A stretch of 64,000 nt of DNA from contig NZ_FNGF01000002.1 in the NCBI RefSeq assembly GCF_900102815.1, positions 372,001-436,000 on the forward strand, read 5' to 3'. Position 1 is the first letter of the stretch, and the number at the start of each line of letters is the position of its first letter. Below the pieces are notes generated by a model, which worked only from the letters and a program-made list of their open reading frames with translations, did not search any database and had not been told where the DNA came from. Both the position numbers and the translations under genes were made by a program. Source of the DNA: Glycomyces sambucus (GTDB taxonomy: Bacteria > Actinomycetota > Actinomycetes > Mycobacteriales > Micromonosporaceae). This document shows positions 41,258 through 50,278 of the stretch, piece after piece.

Positions 41258-42190
41258 ATGGACATGCGCCCGCAGCAGCTCCAAGCCTTCCTCACCGTTG
41301 CACAAACCCGGCATTTCACCCACGCGGCCGAAGAACTCGGTGTGACACAACCGTCATTGAGCAAACAGATCCAAGCCCTCGAAACCGAACTCGGCGCCCC
41401 CCTCCTCACCCGCTCCCGCGGCCGCATCGAACTCACCGACGCCGGACACACCCTCCTCCCCCACGCCCGCCGCATCACCGCCGCCCACGCCGCCGCCCGC
41501 GCCGACATCGACGACGTCCTCGCCGTCCGCGCCGGCCACCTCCGCCTCGGCGCCACCCCCTCCCTCTGCGCCTGGCTCATCGCCCCCCTCCTCACCCGCT
41601 ACACCGAAGCCCACCCCGGCGTCACCGTCACCCTCACCGAAGACGGCTCCGGCCCCCTCGCCGAACGCCTCGCCGCCGGCGACCTCGACCTCGCCTTCAC
41701 CGCCGGCGACACCGGCCACGACACCGGCCTCACCGTCCAACCCCTCCTCGCCGAAGCCCTCGTCGTCGCCTCCGCCGCCCACCTCCCACCCCTCACCCGC
41801 CAGGCCTACATCGGCCTCACCCAACTCAGAGAACAGGCGTTCGTCCTCCCCGCCCACGGCTACGACCTCCGCGACCTCACCATCACCACCTGCGAAGCCG
41901 CCGGCTTCACCCCCCGCACCGGCGTCGACGGCGGCGCCACCGACGCCGTCGCCTCCCTCGTCGCCGCCGGCCTCGGCATCGCCCTCCTCCCCGCCATGAT
42001 CACCGCCGGCCGCCCCGGCCTGCGCGCCACACCCCTCGCACCCCCCGGCGCCTCCCGCACCATCGCGCTGGCGGCGCGCCGGGACGCCCCGTTGACGAAG
42101 GCGGCGGGGGCGTTCGCGGCGTGCCTGGACGAGCACCTGACGGACCTGCACGCGTGGGGGCGCCTGCCCGAGGGCATGCGCGCGGTCTGA
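41258..42190 (+). CDS. LysR-family transcriptional regulator, 310 aa
   Basis: N-terminal winged HTH: MRPQQLQAFLTVAQTRHFTHAAEELGVTQPSLSKQIQALETELGAPLLTR. A periplasmic-binding-like effector domain follows from ~90 to 300 (HLRLGATPSLCAWLIAPLL..., DAVASLVAAGLGIALLPAM). It is divergent from sdhCAB and probably controls it, as linked LysR genes do in other actinobacteria; the co-inducer is unknown. Up to about base 42065 nearly every codon ends in C; after that nearly every one ends in G, a sharp change inside the gene. Confidence 0.9.
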   Translation: MDMRPQQLQAFLTVAQTRHFTHAAEELGVTQPSLSKQIQALETELGAPLLTRSRGRIELTDAGHTLLPHARRITAAHAAARADIDDVLAVRAGHLRLGATPSLCAWLIAPLLTRYTEAHPGVTVTLTEDGSGPLAERLAAGDLDLAFTAGDTGHDTGLTVQPLLAEALVVASAAHLPPLTRQAYIGLTQLREQAFVLPAHGYDLRDLTITTCEAAGFTPRTGVDGGATDAVASLVAAGLGIALLPAMITAGRPGLRATPLAPPGASRTIALAARRDAPLTKAAGAFAACLDEHLTDLHAWGRLPEGMRAV

Positions 42191-42198
42191 GAGCCCCG

Positions 42199-42570
42199 CT
42201 AGGGATTGAAGGTGTCGCGGTCGAACATGGCGGCGATCTGCCGCGCCGAGGGGGTGCCGGCGTCGGGGTCGGCCCCGGCCTCCAGGAGCGCGGCGACGAC
42301 GTCCTCGGAGTTCTTGAAGACCGCGCCGGCGAGCGGGGACTGCTGGCGGTCGTTGCACCGGTCCACGCCCGCCCCGGCCGCCACCAGCGCCCGCACGGTC
42401 CCGGCGTGCCCGTGGTAGGCCGCGAGCATGAGCAGCGTGTCCCCCGACCCGGTGGCGAGGTCCACGGGCAGCCCCGCGGCGACGAACGCGAGGAGCCGGT
42501 CGGTCTCGCCGGCCCGGGCCAGGTCGAACGCGGCCTCGGCGATGGTGCGGAATTCCTCGTCGTCGCTCAT
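42199..42570 (-). CDS. Ankyrin-repeat protein, 123 aa
   Basis: About three ankyrin repeats: DLARAGETDRLLAFVAAGLPVDLATGSGDTLLMLAAYHGHAGTVRALVAAGAGVDRCNDRQQSPLAGAVFK (listed here in pieces: GDTLLMLAAYHGH, QQSPLAGAVF, EDVVAALLEAGADPD). A stand-alone cytosolic protein-binding module. The ATG at 42570 is chosen; an upstream in-frame extension has no repeat features. It converges on the LysR gene with a gap of 8 bases. Confidence 0.87.
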   Translation of the reverse strand: MSDDEEFRTIAEAAFDLARAGETDRLLAFVAAGLPVDLATGSGDTLLMLAAYHGHAGTVRALVAAGAGVDRCNDRQQSPLAGAVFKNSEDVVAALLEAGADPDAGTPSARQIAAMFDRDTFNP

Positions 42571-42677
42571 GCGCACCAGCTTGGCACAACCCCCGCACCC
42601 GCGCCCCGCGATCGCGGGCGCGCTCAACTGTGGACGGGCGGGCGCGTGGTTCACCCGGGCAGGTGTCGCGCCGGGTA

Positions 42678-42708
42678 TTGACACGACTGCGCCGAGGTGG
42701 GAAAGATT
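42678..42708 (+). promoter_or_regulatory. Promoter candidate for the 89-residue gene
   Basis: TTGACA at 42678-42683 with aagatt at 42703-42708 (spacing 19; aaagat at 42702 gives 18). It gives a ~75-base leader before the ATG at 42790. Confidence 0.5.
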
Positions 42709-42789
42709 GATGCGGGCCCGCAGGCGATGCGCTGACACGAACCGCCGCGCCGCCCGTATCGGTGGGACAAGAACGGTGAGGACTCGGGC

Positions 42790-43059
42790 ATGAGCGAGCC
42801 GAAAATCCTAGGACAGTTCCAATTGGAACATCGGACCATCCAGGTCAGCGGCGACGACGGGAACGCCGGCACGGTCTGGCTCCAGCGGCTCCACCCCGAC
42901 CCTCCCATGGCGCTGGGGTGCGTCGTCGAGCTCGACTCCCAGACGCCGCGGCTGCGCCTGTACCGGGCCGAGTGGCCCGACGCGCTCCGCGAGCGCGCCA
43001 AGGAGCAGACGATCGCGATCTGGAAGGCGTCCCGGGACGTAACACCAGGCGCGCGGTGA
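42790..43059 (+). CDS. Small hypothetical protein, 89 aa
   Basis: A compact protein with alternating strand-forming stretches (QFQLEHRTIQVSGDD, TVWLQRLHP, CVVELD, RLRLYRAEWPDALRERAKEQTIAIW). gagga lies 8 bases before the ATG and a promoter candidate lies upstream, so I take it as real. I do not recognise a family. It overlaps the 3' run-on of the convergent PabB-like gene by 215 bases, so only one of the two frames can be conserved there; the run-on is the less credible. Confidence 0.6.
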   Translation: MSEPKILGQFQLEHRTIQVSGDDGNAGTVWLQRLHPDPPMALGCVVELDSQTPRLRLYRAEWPDALRERAKEQTIAIWKASRDVTPGAR

Positions 43060-44173
43060 CCGCGCGGGCCTTCGCCTCGGCCTCGGCGACCTCCGCGTCC
43101 GGGTCCGACCGCCACGTGACGCCCCCGCCCGCCCACAGGTGGACGCGGTCCCGGTCGAGGGCGACGGTGCGGATCGTCACGCCCAGGCGGACCCGGTCGC
43201 CCTGGAGGTACCCGAACGCGCCCATGGCCGGGCCGCGCCCGGCCGGCTCCAGTCCGGCGACGAGGTCGAGCATCGCGAGTTTCGGCGTCCCGGTCACCGA
43301 ACCGGGCGGGCACAGCGCCCGCAGCAGGTCCGCCAGACCCGCCCCCGGCCCGATCTCGCACACCACAGTGGATTCGGCCTGCCAGAGGCGGTCCCATTTC
43401 GCGAGCGCGAACAACCGCTCCACGGCCACCGTCCCGGGGACCGCCACCTGAGCGAGGTCGTTGCGCGCGAGGTCGACGATCATGACGTGCTCGGCCCGCT
43501 CCTTCACCGACGCGAGCAGGTCGGCGCGGCCCGCCGCCGTCGCCGGCGCGGTGCCCTTGATCGGGTGCGTCGCCGCCCGCGCGCCCCCGACGGTGAGGAA
43601 CGCCTCCGGGGACCCCGAGGCCACCAGCCAGTCCGCCCCCGACAGGACCCCGCCCCACGCCGCGCCCGGAATGCCCGCGACCGCGGCCGCGATCCCCGCC
43701 GGGTCGCCCGACCAGGCCGCGGACCGGTGCCCGACCACGTTCGCCACGTACACCTGGCCGCGCCCGATCGCCTCCTGCACCGCCACCACCGCCTTCGCGT
43801 GGTCGGCCCCGGTCCACGACGCCCGCCACCCCCCGACGGCGAACGCACCAGGGGGAGCGGGTTCGCGGGCGGGGCCGTGCGCGAAGGCGACCAGCGCCAG
43901 ATCCGGGACGGCCGGGACCGGCGACGGCGCGCCCGTCGCACCCCCGACCATCACCGCGCCCGCGGCCGACGACACCAGGACCGCCACACCGCACACCGAG
44001 CCCTCAGCGCCCGTGTGCGCGCCCCGGTACGACGCGCAGAACGCCGCCGCCAGCGCCGCCGGGTCGCCCCCGTCGCCGACCCGCCACTCCAGGCGGTCGA
44101 CCTCCACCAGCCGCGCCCGGCACGCCGCGCCCACCCCCGGCGGCGCCGGAGGCACCGCCCCCAAGATCGACAT
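42845..44173 (-). CDS. pabB: Chorismate-binding enzyme, PabB-like (aminodeoxychorismate synthase component I); C-terminus over-extended, 442 aa as open frame
   Basis: The chorismate-binding domain has THPIKGTAPA (the PIKGT lysine distinguishes aminodeoxychorismate synthase from anthranilate synthase), HVMIVDLARNDLAQVA, PPGSVTGTPKLAMLDLVAGLEP and RGPAMGAFGYL. It converts chorismate for folate synthesis with a glutaminase partner not seen nearby. Homology ends near residue 373 (ARAVTARLVL, about base 43055). About 70 Arg/Ser/Pro-rich residues follow, antisense to the small gene at 42790-43059, suggesting loss of the original stop. The ATG at 44173 is preferred to an upstream TTG. Confidence 0.8.
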   Translation of the reverse strand: MSILGAVPPAPPGVGAACRARLVEVDRLEWRVGDGGDPAALAAAFCASYRGAHTGAEGSVCGVAVLVSSAAGAVMVGGATGAPSPVPAVPDLALVAFAHGPAREPAPPGAFAVGGWRASWTGADHAKAVVAVQEAIGRGQVYVANVVGHRSAAWSGDPAGIAAAVAGIPGAAWGGVLSGADWLVASGSPEAFLTVGGARAATHPIKGTAPATAAGRADLLASVKERAEHVMIVDLARNDLAQVAVPGTVAVERLFALAKWDRLWQAESTVVCEIGPGAGLADLLRALCPPGSVTGTPKLAMLDLVAGLEPAGRGPAMGAFGYLQGDRVRLGVTIRTVALDRDRVHLWAGGGVTWRSDPDAEVAEAEAKARAVTARLVLRPGTPSRSRSSAPWRARGARRATRPGTGAAAASGSRARRRTPAPWEGRGGAAGARPCRRSRRRR

Positions 44174-44224
44174 GGAACCAGTGTCGCCCAACCCGAGCCG
44201 CCCTCCCGAACCGAGTGGGGCACC

Positions 44225-45901
44225 TCACGCCGGAGCGATCTCCCCCAGGACCCCGCCGTCCTCCGGCGCCGCCAGGAACGCCCCGCCCCCGGCCGACGCC
44301 AGCACCTCCAGGTTCGCCGAGTTCGCCGACCCGAACCCCACCGTGTACACCGACACGCCCCCGCCCAGGCCCTCCAGCGTCCCCGCCGTCTCCTCCACCG
44401 TCGGCAGGCTCGCCGTGTCCTCACCCGAGTTCGTCAGCACCACGATCACGCTCGACGCCCCGTCCACCGCCCCCGCGCTCATCTCCTCGTACGCCGCCAC
44501 CAGCGAGTCGTACAGCGGCGAACCGCCCTCATAGGTGGCGTTCTCCGACAGGTCGTACAACTCCTCGGTCAACGCCGACTTCCCGTCCGCCGACATCTCC
44601 GCCGGCGCCGCCACCGACCGCCAGTTCGACTCGCCCCCCGCACCGACCCCGTACTCCCACAACCCCGCCGTCCACGCCGGCTCCATCTCCGCGACCATGT
44701 CCACCGCCATCCGCACCGCCGCGATCCCCGCCTCGACCTCCTCGCCCTCGTACGCCACGGTCTCCTCCATCACCGCCGACGACCAGTCCAGCAGGAACAG
44801 CACGTTCAAGTCCTCCGCGCCCGACTGCCACGCCCGCACCGCCTCGCCCACCGACTCCGGCGTCGTCTGCCCCAGCGCCGCGGCCTCGTCCTCGACCGGG
44901 GCCAGGTCGGGGTCCGAGAACTCGCCCGACGCCACCTGCCCCGCCACGAACTCCCCGAACCGCTCCGCGATCTGCGCGTCCGACGGCGACACCCACGCCG
45001 CACCGCCCAGCACCAGGTACGACGCCACCGCCCCCACCATCGTCCCGCTCGGCTTCACCGGCACCAGCGGATCCGCCGACTCCGACGACGCGTTGAAGTC
45101 CTCCACCTGGTAGTCCAGCAGCGTCATCACCTGCGACGGATCCGCCGCCTCCGCGTACGCGGTCCGCAGCGCCGACGCGTCCGCCGCCGACGACCCCGCC
45201 TCGATCGCCGCCGCATACGCGTCCGCCGCCGCCTGCGAGAACCCCCCGGCCCCGTCCGACGACGCGTTCAGCAACGCCACCAGGCCCTCCGTCGACGACC
45301 GCGGATTCGCCGCCGCCAGACTGATCTCCCCCGCCGCGGCCGCGTCCATCACGTCCTGCCACGACGGCGGCTCACCCCCCAGCCATCCCAGGCCCGTCGC
45401 CGTCGACTCCGCCACCGCCAGCACCGACGCCGCCTCCCCCAGCACCACCGGATCCGACGTCACGTACCCCGCCGTCGCCTCACCCGCCGTCAACCGCGAC
45501 GCCCACGCCTGCGCATCCGGCGCCCACGCGATCGGCCGGTCCCCGAACGACATCGAGTTCCACGTCCCCGTGATCCCCTGCAACGCGTCCGCCGCCGACA
45601 CCTCCGTCACCGACACCCCGATGCACTGCCCGTTCAACTCGGGCTGCTCCCGCTCCCACGCCTGCGCCGCATCCCCCAGCGACCCGTACACGCTCGGCGC
45701 CGCCGCCACGGTCACCCGCCACATCTCACCCGAGCACCCCGACCGCAGCAGCGCCACGAAACCCCACGTCAACCCCGACGCCACCAGCACGCACACCAGC
45801 GTGATCACGATCCACGGGGCCACCAGCATCTTCTGGCCGCCCTTCTTGCGGCGCCGACCGGTGCGGTGGGACTTCACCTTGTGCTCAATACCGAAAACCA
45901 T
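44225..45901 (-). CDS. Membrane-anchored substrate-binding/VWA-domain protein with degenerate MIDAS, 558 aa
   Basis: A basic cytoplasmic head (KSHRTGRRRKKGGQK) precedes one TM segment (MLVAPWIVITLVCVLVASGLTW without a lipobox). Then comes a periplasmic-binding-like region (SVYGSLGDAAQAWEREQPEL..., GYVTSDPVVLGEAASVLAVAEST) and a C-terminal von Willebrand A domain from ~375. Its MIDAS is incomplete: LLDWSSAVM has D-x-S-S-x in place of D-x-S-x-S, and the usual LTD is LTN. Such fused proteins are common in actinomycetes and of unknown role. aggag precedes the ATG at 45901. Confidence 0.83.
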   Translation of the reverse strand: MVFGIEHKVKSHRTGRRRKKGGQKMLVAPWIVITLVCVLVASGLTWGFVALLRSGCSGEMWRVTVAAAPSVYGSLGDAAQAWEREQPELNGQCIGVSVTEVSAADALQGITGTWNSMSFGDRPIAWAPDAQAWASRLTAGEATAGYVTSDPVVLGEAASVLAVAESTATGLGWLGGEPPSWQDVMDAAAAGEISLAAANPRSSTEGLVALLNASSDGAGGFSQAAADAYAAAIEAGSSAADASALRTAYAEAADPSQVMTLLDYQVEDFNASSESADPLVPVKPSGTMVGAVASYLVLGGAAWVSPSDAQIAERFGEFVAGQVASGEFSDPDLAPVEDEAAALGQTTPESVGEAVRAWQSGAEDLNVLFLLDWSSAVMEETVAYEGEEVEAGIAAVRMAVDMVAEMEPAWTAGLWEYGVGAGGESNWRSVAAPAEMSADGKSALTEELYDLSENATYEGGSPLYDSLVAAYEEMSAGAVDGASSVIVVLTNSGEDTASLPTVEETAGTLEGLGGGVSVYTVGFGSANSANLEVLASAGGGAFLAAPEDGGVLGEIAPA

Positions 45902-45991
45902 GCGCGTCACTCCTGGGGGATCGTTCGGCGACCAGTCTAGAGCCCGCACGTCGAAGGCCCGCCCACAGTAGTGAGCGGGCCTCCGGTCACG

Positions 45992-48808
45992 CTACTCCCC
46001 GAACGCCTCCACCGGCGGACACGTGCACGCCAGGTTCCGGTCCCCCCACGCATTGTCGATCCGGCCCACCGGAGGCCAGTACTTCCCCTCACCGACCCCC
46101 GCCGGCCACGCCGCCGCCGACCGCGAATACGCCCGGTCCCACCCGTCACCGGTCACCACCGCCGCCGTGTGCGGCGCCGCACGCAGCGCCGACGCCTCCA
46201 CCGCCACCGCACCGGACACGACCGCGTCGATCTCCGCCCGGATCGCGACCATCGCCGCCACGAACCGGTCCAGCTCCGCCAGGTCCTCCGACTCCGTCGG
46301 CTCCACCATCAACGTCCCCGCCACCGGGAACGACATCGTCGGCGCATGGAACCCGTAGTCGATCAACCGCTTCGCCACGTCCTCCACCGTCACCCCCGAA
46401 TCCCTCGTGAGCCCCCGCAGATCGAGGATGCACTCATGCGCCACCAGCCCGTGCTCACCCGTATAGAGCACCGGGAAGTGGTCCCGCAGCCGCGCCGCCA
46501 CGTAGTTCGCCGCCAGCACCGCCGACGCCGTCGCCGCCGTGACACCCGCCGAACCCATCATCCGCAGGTACATCCACGGGATCTGCAGAATCCCCGCCGA
46601 ACCCCACCGCGCCTGCGACACCGGACCCACCGGACCCGCCGCCGCAGAAGGATCGGACGGCAGGAACGGCACCAGATGCGCCGCCACCGCCACCGGACCC
46701 ACACCCGGACCGCCACCGCCGTGCGGAATGCAGAACGTCTTGTGCAGGTTCAGATGCGACACGTCCGCCCCGAACCGCCCCGGCTTCGCCCACCCCAGCA
46801 GCGCGTTCAGGTTCGCCCCGTCCACGTACACCTGCCCGCCCGCGTCATGCACCCGCGCGCACACGTCCACGATCGTCGACTCGTACACCCCGTGCGTCGA
46901 CGGATACGTCACCATCAGCGCCGACAACCGGTCCGCATGCACCGCGATCTTCGCGTCCAGATCCGCGAGGTCCACGTTCCCCGCCTCGTCGCACGCCACC
47001 ACCACGACCCGCATCCCCGCCAGCACCGCCGACGCGGCGTTCGTCCCGTGCGCGCTCGCGGGGATCAGGCACACGTCCCGGCCGGTCTCGCCCCGGTCGT
47101 GCTGCCACGCCCGGATGGCCAGGAGCCCGGCGAGCTCGCCCTGGGACCCGGCGTTGGGCTGCACCGACACCGCGGCGTACCCGCACACGTCCGCGAGCCA
47201 GCCCTCCAGCTGCTCGATGAGCTCCCGCCAGCCCTCGGTCTGGTCGGCCGGGGCCAGCGGGTGCACGTCGGCGAACGCCGGCCACGAGATCGGTTCCATC
47301 TCCGCGGCCGCGTTCAGCTTCATCGTGCACGACCCGAGCGGGATCATGCCCCGGTCGAGCCCGTAGTCCTTGTCGGCCAGGCGCTTGAGGTAGCGCATCA
47401 TCGCCGTCTCGGAGTGGTGGGCGGTGAACACCGGGTGCGTCAGGTACGCCGACTCGCGGCGCACCGCCGCGGGGAGGTCGAGGTCGACCGGGCCGCCGAG
47501 GGGGACGCCGAACGCGGCGCACACCGCCTCCAGGTCGGCCTCGGTCGTCGTCTCGTCGCACGAGACGGCCACGGTGTCATCGTCCACGCCCCGCACGTTC
47601 ACGCCCCGCTCCGCGGCCGCGGACACCACCGCGGCGCCGCGCCCGGGGACCGTCGCGGTGACGGTGTCGAAGAACGCGCCACCGCCCACGGCCACACCCC
47701 CGGCGGTCAGCGACGCGGCCAGGCGCGCGGCCCGCCCCGCGGCGTGCTCGGCGATCCGCCGCAGCCCCTGCGGGCCGTGCCAGACCGCGTACGAGGACGC
47801 GATCACCGCCGGCAGCACCTGTGCGGTGCAGATGTTGCTCGTGGCCTTCTCCCGCCGGATGTGCTGCTCCCGCGCCTGGAGCGCGAGCCGCAGCGCCGGC
47901 TGGTCCCCCGAGTCCCGCGAGACGCCCACCAGGCGGCCCGGCAGCTGCCGCTGCAGCGACTCGCGCACCGCCATGTACCCCGCGTGGGGGCCGCCGAAGC
48001 CCATCGGCATCCCCAGCCGCTGCGTCGACCCGACCGCGATGTCCGCCCCGAACTCGCCCGGCGCGGCCAGCAGCGTCAACGCGAGCAGGTCCGCCGCCAC
48101 CGTGACGAGGGCGCCCTGCGCGTGCGCGGCCGCCGTGACGGCCCGCCAGTCGCGGACCTCCCCGTCGGCGCCCGGGTACTGGAGCAGCACCCCGAACGCG
48201 CCCTCCGGGACGCCTTCCGCCAGGTCGGCCGCCACCAGCTCGATCCCCACCGGCTCCGCCCGCGTCCGCAGCACCGCGAGCGTCTGCGGAAGCACCCGCG
48301 AATCCACCGCGAACACCTCGCCCGCCCCGCGCTTCGCCGCACGGCGCGCCAGCAGCATCGCCTCGGCCGCCGCCGTCGCCTCGTCCAGCAGGCTCGCACC
48401 CGCCACCGGCAGACCCGTCAGGTCCGCCACCATCGTCTGGAAGTTCAGCAGCGCCTCCAGGCGCCCCTGCGAGATCTCCGCCTGGTACGGCGTGTACGCG
48501 GTGTACCACGACGGGTTCTCCAGGACGTTCCGCCGGATCACCGCCGGCGTGTGCGTCCCGAAGTAGCCCAGCCCGATCATCGACCGCATCGCGCGGTTCC
48601 GCTCGGCCAGACCCTTGAGCTCGGCCTGCGCCTCGGTCTCGGACACCGCCGGCGGCAGCGCCAGACCGTCGCGCGAGCGGATCAGCTCGGGCATGCACGC
48701 GTCCATGAGCGCGTCCAGGCTCGGATACCCGACCGCCTTGAGCATGGCGTCCTGATCCGCGGGATCGGTGCCGATGTGGCGGGCGGCGAAGGAAGAACGG
48801 TCGGTCAC
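45992..48808 (-). CDS. gcvP: Glycine dehydrogenase (aminomethyl-transferring), P-protein, 938 aa
   Basis: Full-length fused P-protein. N-terminal [15 protein letters not shown]-domain [36 protein letters not shown]-domain with the PLP lysine in [18 protein letters not shown] and [13 protein letters not shown]. It decarboxylates glycine and passes the aminomethyl group to lipoyl-GcvH, which is encoded 2 kb away. GTG start at 48808 with ggagg upstream, directly below a glycine riboswitch. gcvT is not in the window. Confidence 0.96.
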   Translation of the reverse strand: MTDRSSFAARHIGTDPADQDAMLKAVGYPSLDALMDACMPELIRSRDGLALPPAVSETEAQAELKGLAERNRAMRSMIGLGYFGTHTPAVIRRNVLENPSWYTAYTPYQAEISQGRLEALLNFQTMVADLTGLPVAGASLLDEATAAAEAMLLARRAAKRGAGEVFAVDSRVLPQTLAVLRTRAEPVGIELVAADLAEGVPEGAFGVLLQYPGADGEVRDWRAVTAAAHAQGALVTVAADLLALTLLAAPGEFGADIAVGSTQRLGMPMGFGGPHAGYMAVRESLQRQLPGRLVGVSRDSGDQPALRLALQAREQHIRREKATSNICTAQVLPAVIASSYAVWHGPQGLRRIAEHAAGRAARLAASLTAGGVAVGGGAFFDTVTATVPGRGAAVVSAAAERGVNVRGVDDDTVAVSCDETTTEADLEAVCAAFGVPLGGPVDLDLPAAVRRESAYLTHPVFTAHHSETAMMRYLKRLADKDYGLDRGMIPLGSCTMKLNAAAEMEPISWPAFADVHPLAPADQTEGWRELIEQLEGWLADVCGYAAVSVQPNAGSQGELAGLLAIRAWQHDRGETGRDVCLIPASAHGTNAASAVLAGMRVVVVACDEAGNVDLADLDAKIAVHADRLSALMVTYPSTHGVYESTIVDVCARVHDAGGQVYVDGANLNALLGWAKPGRFGADVSHLNLHKTFCIPHGGGGPGVGPVAVAAHLVPFLPSDPSAAAGPVGPVSQARWGSAGILQIPWMYLRMMGSAGVTAATASAVLAANYVAARLRDHFPVLYTGEHGLVAHECILDLRGLTRDSGVTVEDVAKRLIDYGFHAPTMSFPVAGTLMVEPTESEDLAELDRFVAAMVAIRAEIDAVVSGAVAVEASALRAAPHTAAVVTGDGWDRAYSRSAAAWPAGVGEGKYWPPVGRIDNAWGDRNLACTCPPVEAFGE

Positions 48809-48894
48809 GGTACCTCCGGTGACATGGGACGACACTGGCATCCCCTCGTCTGTCACCGGGCCGGGCACGAGCACCGCCGGCTTCAGAGCGGCCT

Positions 48895-48995
48895 AACCCG
48901 AACGGTCCTGGTACCTGAGAGTTTGAAGCGAGGGACTTGCCCCTTCGGTGCCGTGTAGCGCATGAGGCCCACGATCTCTCCCGCCCGGTTTTCCG
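48895..48995 (-). promoter_or_regulatory. Glycine riboswitch, single aptamer, upstream of gcvP
   Basis: Read on the minus strand: leader GCCGGAAAACCGG, P1 GGGAGAG, conserved CACCGAAGGGGCAAG core, and AAACTCTCAGGTACC, whose CTCTC pairs with GAGAG, then AGGACCG. These are the signature blocks of the glycine riboswitch. No second aptamer is visible downstream, so this is a single-aptamer (leader-stabilised) type. It should couple gcvP expression to glycine level. Confidence 0.93.
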
Positions 48996-49014
48996 GCTCT
49001 GCCGCCATCGTAGG

Positions 49015-49575
49015 TCAGGACACCCCGCGCCGGCGACCGGGCACACCCGTCGTGTGGCGCTCCTCCAGCCGCGCCGCCCCGTGCAACTGCGTCGGCGCCT
49101 TCACCGGCGCCTCACCCGGCAGCGTCGCCAACCGGCCCATGACCTCGGTCACCGTCGACCGCACCGCGATCCCGAAGACGCCCTGACCGCCCCGCAGCAG
49201 ATCGATCACCTCGCCCGCCGACCGGCACTCGTACACCGTCGACCCGTCCGACATCAGCGTGATCTCCGCCAGGTCCTTCACCCCGCGCGACCGCAGCGCC
49301 TCCACGGCCTTGCGGATGTTCTGCAGCGACACCCCCGCGTCCAGCAGCCGCTTGATGACCTTCAAGACGATGATGTCCCGGAACGAGTACAACCGGTTCG
49401 ACCCCGACCCCGACGCCGGCCGGATGCTCGGCTCCACCAGCCCCGTCCGCGCCCAGTAGTCCAGCTGCCGGTACGTGATGCCCACGACCCGGCACGCCGC
49501 CGTCCCGCGCCACCCGCGGATCTGACTGGGAGGGACCGCAGGGCGGGCCGACGAGGGTTCACTGTGGGCGTCCAT
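49015..49575 (-). CDS. MerR-family regulator, ResR/Rv1830-type, 186 aa
   Basis: MerR-like HTH: WRGTAACRVVGITYRQLDYWARTGLVEPSIRPASGSGSNRLYSFRDIIVLKVIKRLLDAGVSLQNIRKAVEALRSRG (given in parts: ITYRQLDYWARTGLVEP, RLYSFRDIIVLKVIKRL). This matches the mycobacterial Rv1830 (ResR) type by sequence pattern and by place: between DUF151 and gcvP. The C-terminal ~75 residues (VYECRSAGEVIDLLRGGQGVFGIAVRSTVTEVMG) may be a sensor. In mycobacteria this protein affects cell division and drug recovery. ATG at 49575 with ggagg seven bases upstream. Confidence 0.85.
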   Translation of the reverse strand: MDAHSEPSSARPAVPPSQIRGWRGTAACRVVGITYRQLDYWARTGLVEPSIRPASGSGSNRLYSFRDIIVLKVIKRLLDAGVSLQNIRKAVEALRSRGVKDLAEITLMSDGSTVYECRSAGEVIDLLRGGQGVFGIAVRSTVTEVMGRLATLPGEAPVKAPTQLHGAARLEERHTTGVPGRRRGVS

Positions 49576-49679
49576 CGCACATCCTCCGAGCGCAGCCGGT
49601 GTTCTACGAGGGTGAGCGTAACGCCGCGACCCTCCACCATGGGCTGAACAAGAGAAAAGCTCGACAGGTCCCCGGGGGG

Positions 49680-50150
49680 CTAACGCCCCTCCTCGAAGTC
49701 CTCGGGCGTGACCTCCTCGAGGAACTCCCGGAACTTCTCCACTTCGTCCTCCTGCGTATCCGGGAGGACCACCCCCGCCTCGTCGAGCACCGCGTCCGCG
49801 CACCAGATCGGCGCCTCCGTCCGCAAGGCGATCGCGATGGCGTCGGACGAACGGGACGACACCCGCGTGCGCCCGTCCAGGACCAGCTCCGCGAAGTAGA
49901 TCGTGTCCCGCAGCTCCGTGATCTCCACCGCCGTCAGCGTCACGTCCAACGCGTCCAGCACATCGCGGATGAGGTCGTGCGTCAGCGGACGCGACAACTG
50001 CACTTCCTGCTGCTGATAGGCGATCGCCGCCGCCTCGACCGTTCCGATCCAGATCGGGAGGTAGCGGTTCCCGTCGACTTCCTTGAGGAGCACCACCGGC
50101 TGGTTGCTCGGGAGTTCCACGCGGACCCCGACCACGGTCATCATCCGCAC
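49680..50150 (-). CDS. DUF151 bifunctional nuclease-family protein, 156 aa
   Basis: Typical DUF151: VVGVRVELPSNQPVVLLKEVDGNRYLPIWIGTVEAAAIA, then RPLTHDLIRDVLDALD and RVSSRSSDAIAIALRTEAPIWC. Plant and bacterial members have been reported with RNase/DNase activity; the bacterial role is unsettled. The C-terminus is acidic (EVEKFREFLEEVTPEDFEEG). I prefer GTG 50150, eight bases after ggagg; ATGs at 50144 and 50141 are alternatives. Conserved neighbour of gcvH/garA in actinobacteria (Rv1829). Confidence 0.9.
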   Translation of the reverse strand: MRMMTVVGVRVELPSNQPVVLLKEVDGNRYLPIWIGTVEAAAIAYQQQEVQLSRPLTHDLIRDVLDALDVTLTAVEITELRDTIYFAELVLDGRTRVSSRSSDAIAIALRTEAPIWCADAVLDEAGVVLPDTQEDEVEKFREFLEEVTPEDFEEGR

Positions 50151-50184
50151 CGGTAACGCCTCCAACGGATCGCCGTCTGATGGA

Positions 50185-50217
50185 AGGACCCGCCAGGGAC
50201 TGGCCCGGGCGGGTCCT
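50185..50217 (-). terminator. Hairpin between garA and DUF151
   Basis: A 10-bp stem (50185-50194 with 50208-50217) that would terminate or attenuate garA transcription before DUF151. The DUF151 ribosome-binding site begins about 15 bases below it. A long alternating GC tract (around 50237-50254) lies between this hairpin and garA. Confidence 0.7.
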
Positions 50218-50278
50218 GAGACTTCAGCCTACTGCGCCGATGACGCGCGCGCGGCGCGCGCCGGGGTTACGGCCCTTG

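Noticed and set aside
45971..48958. 995-residue plus-strand frame opposite gcvP
   Set aside because: Arg/His/Pro-rich antisense product; it also runs through the glycine riboswitch.
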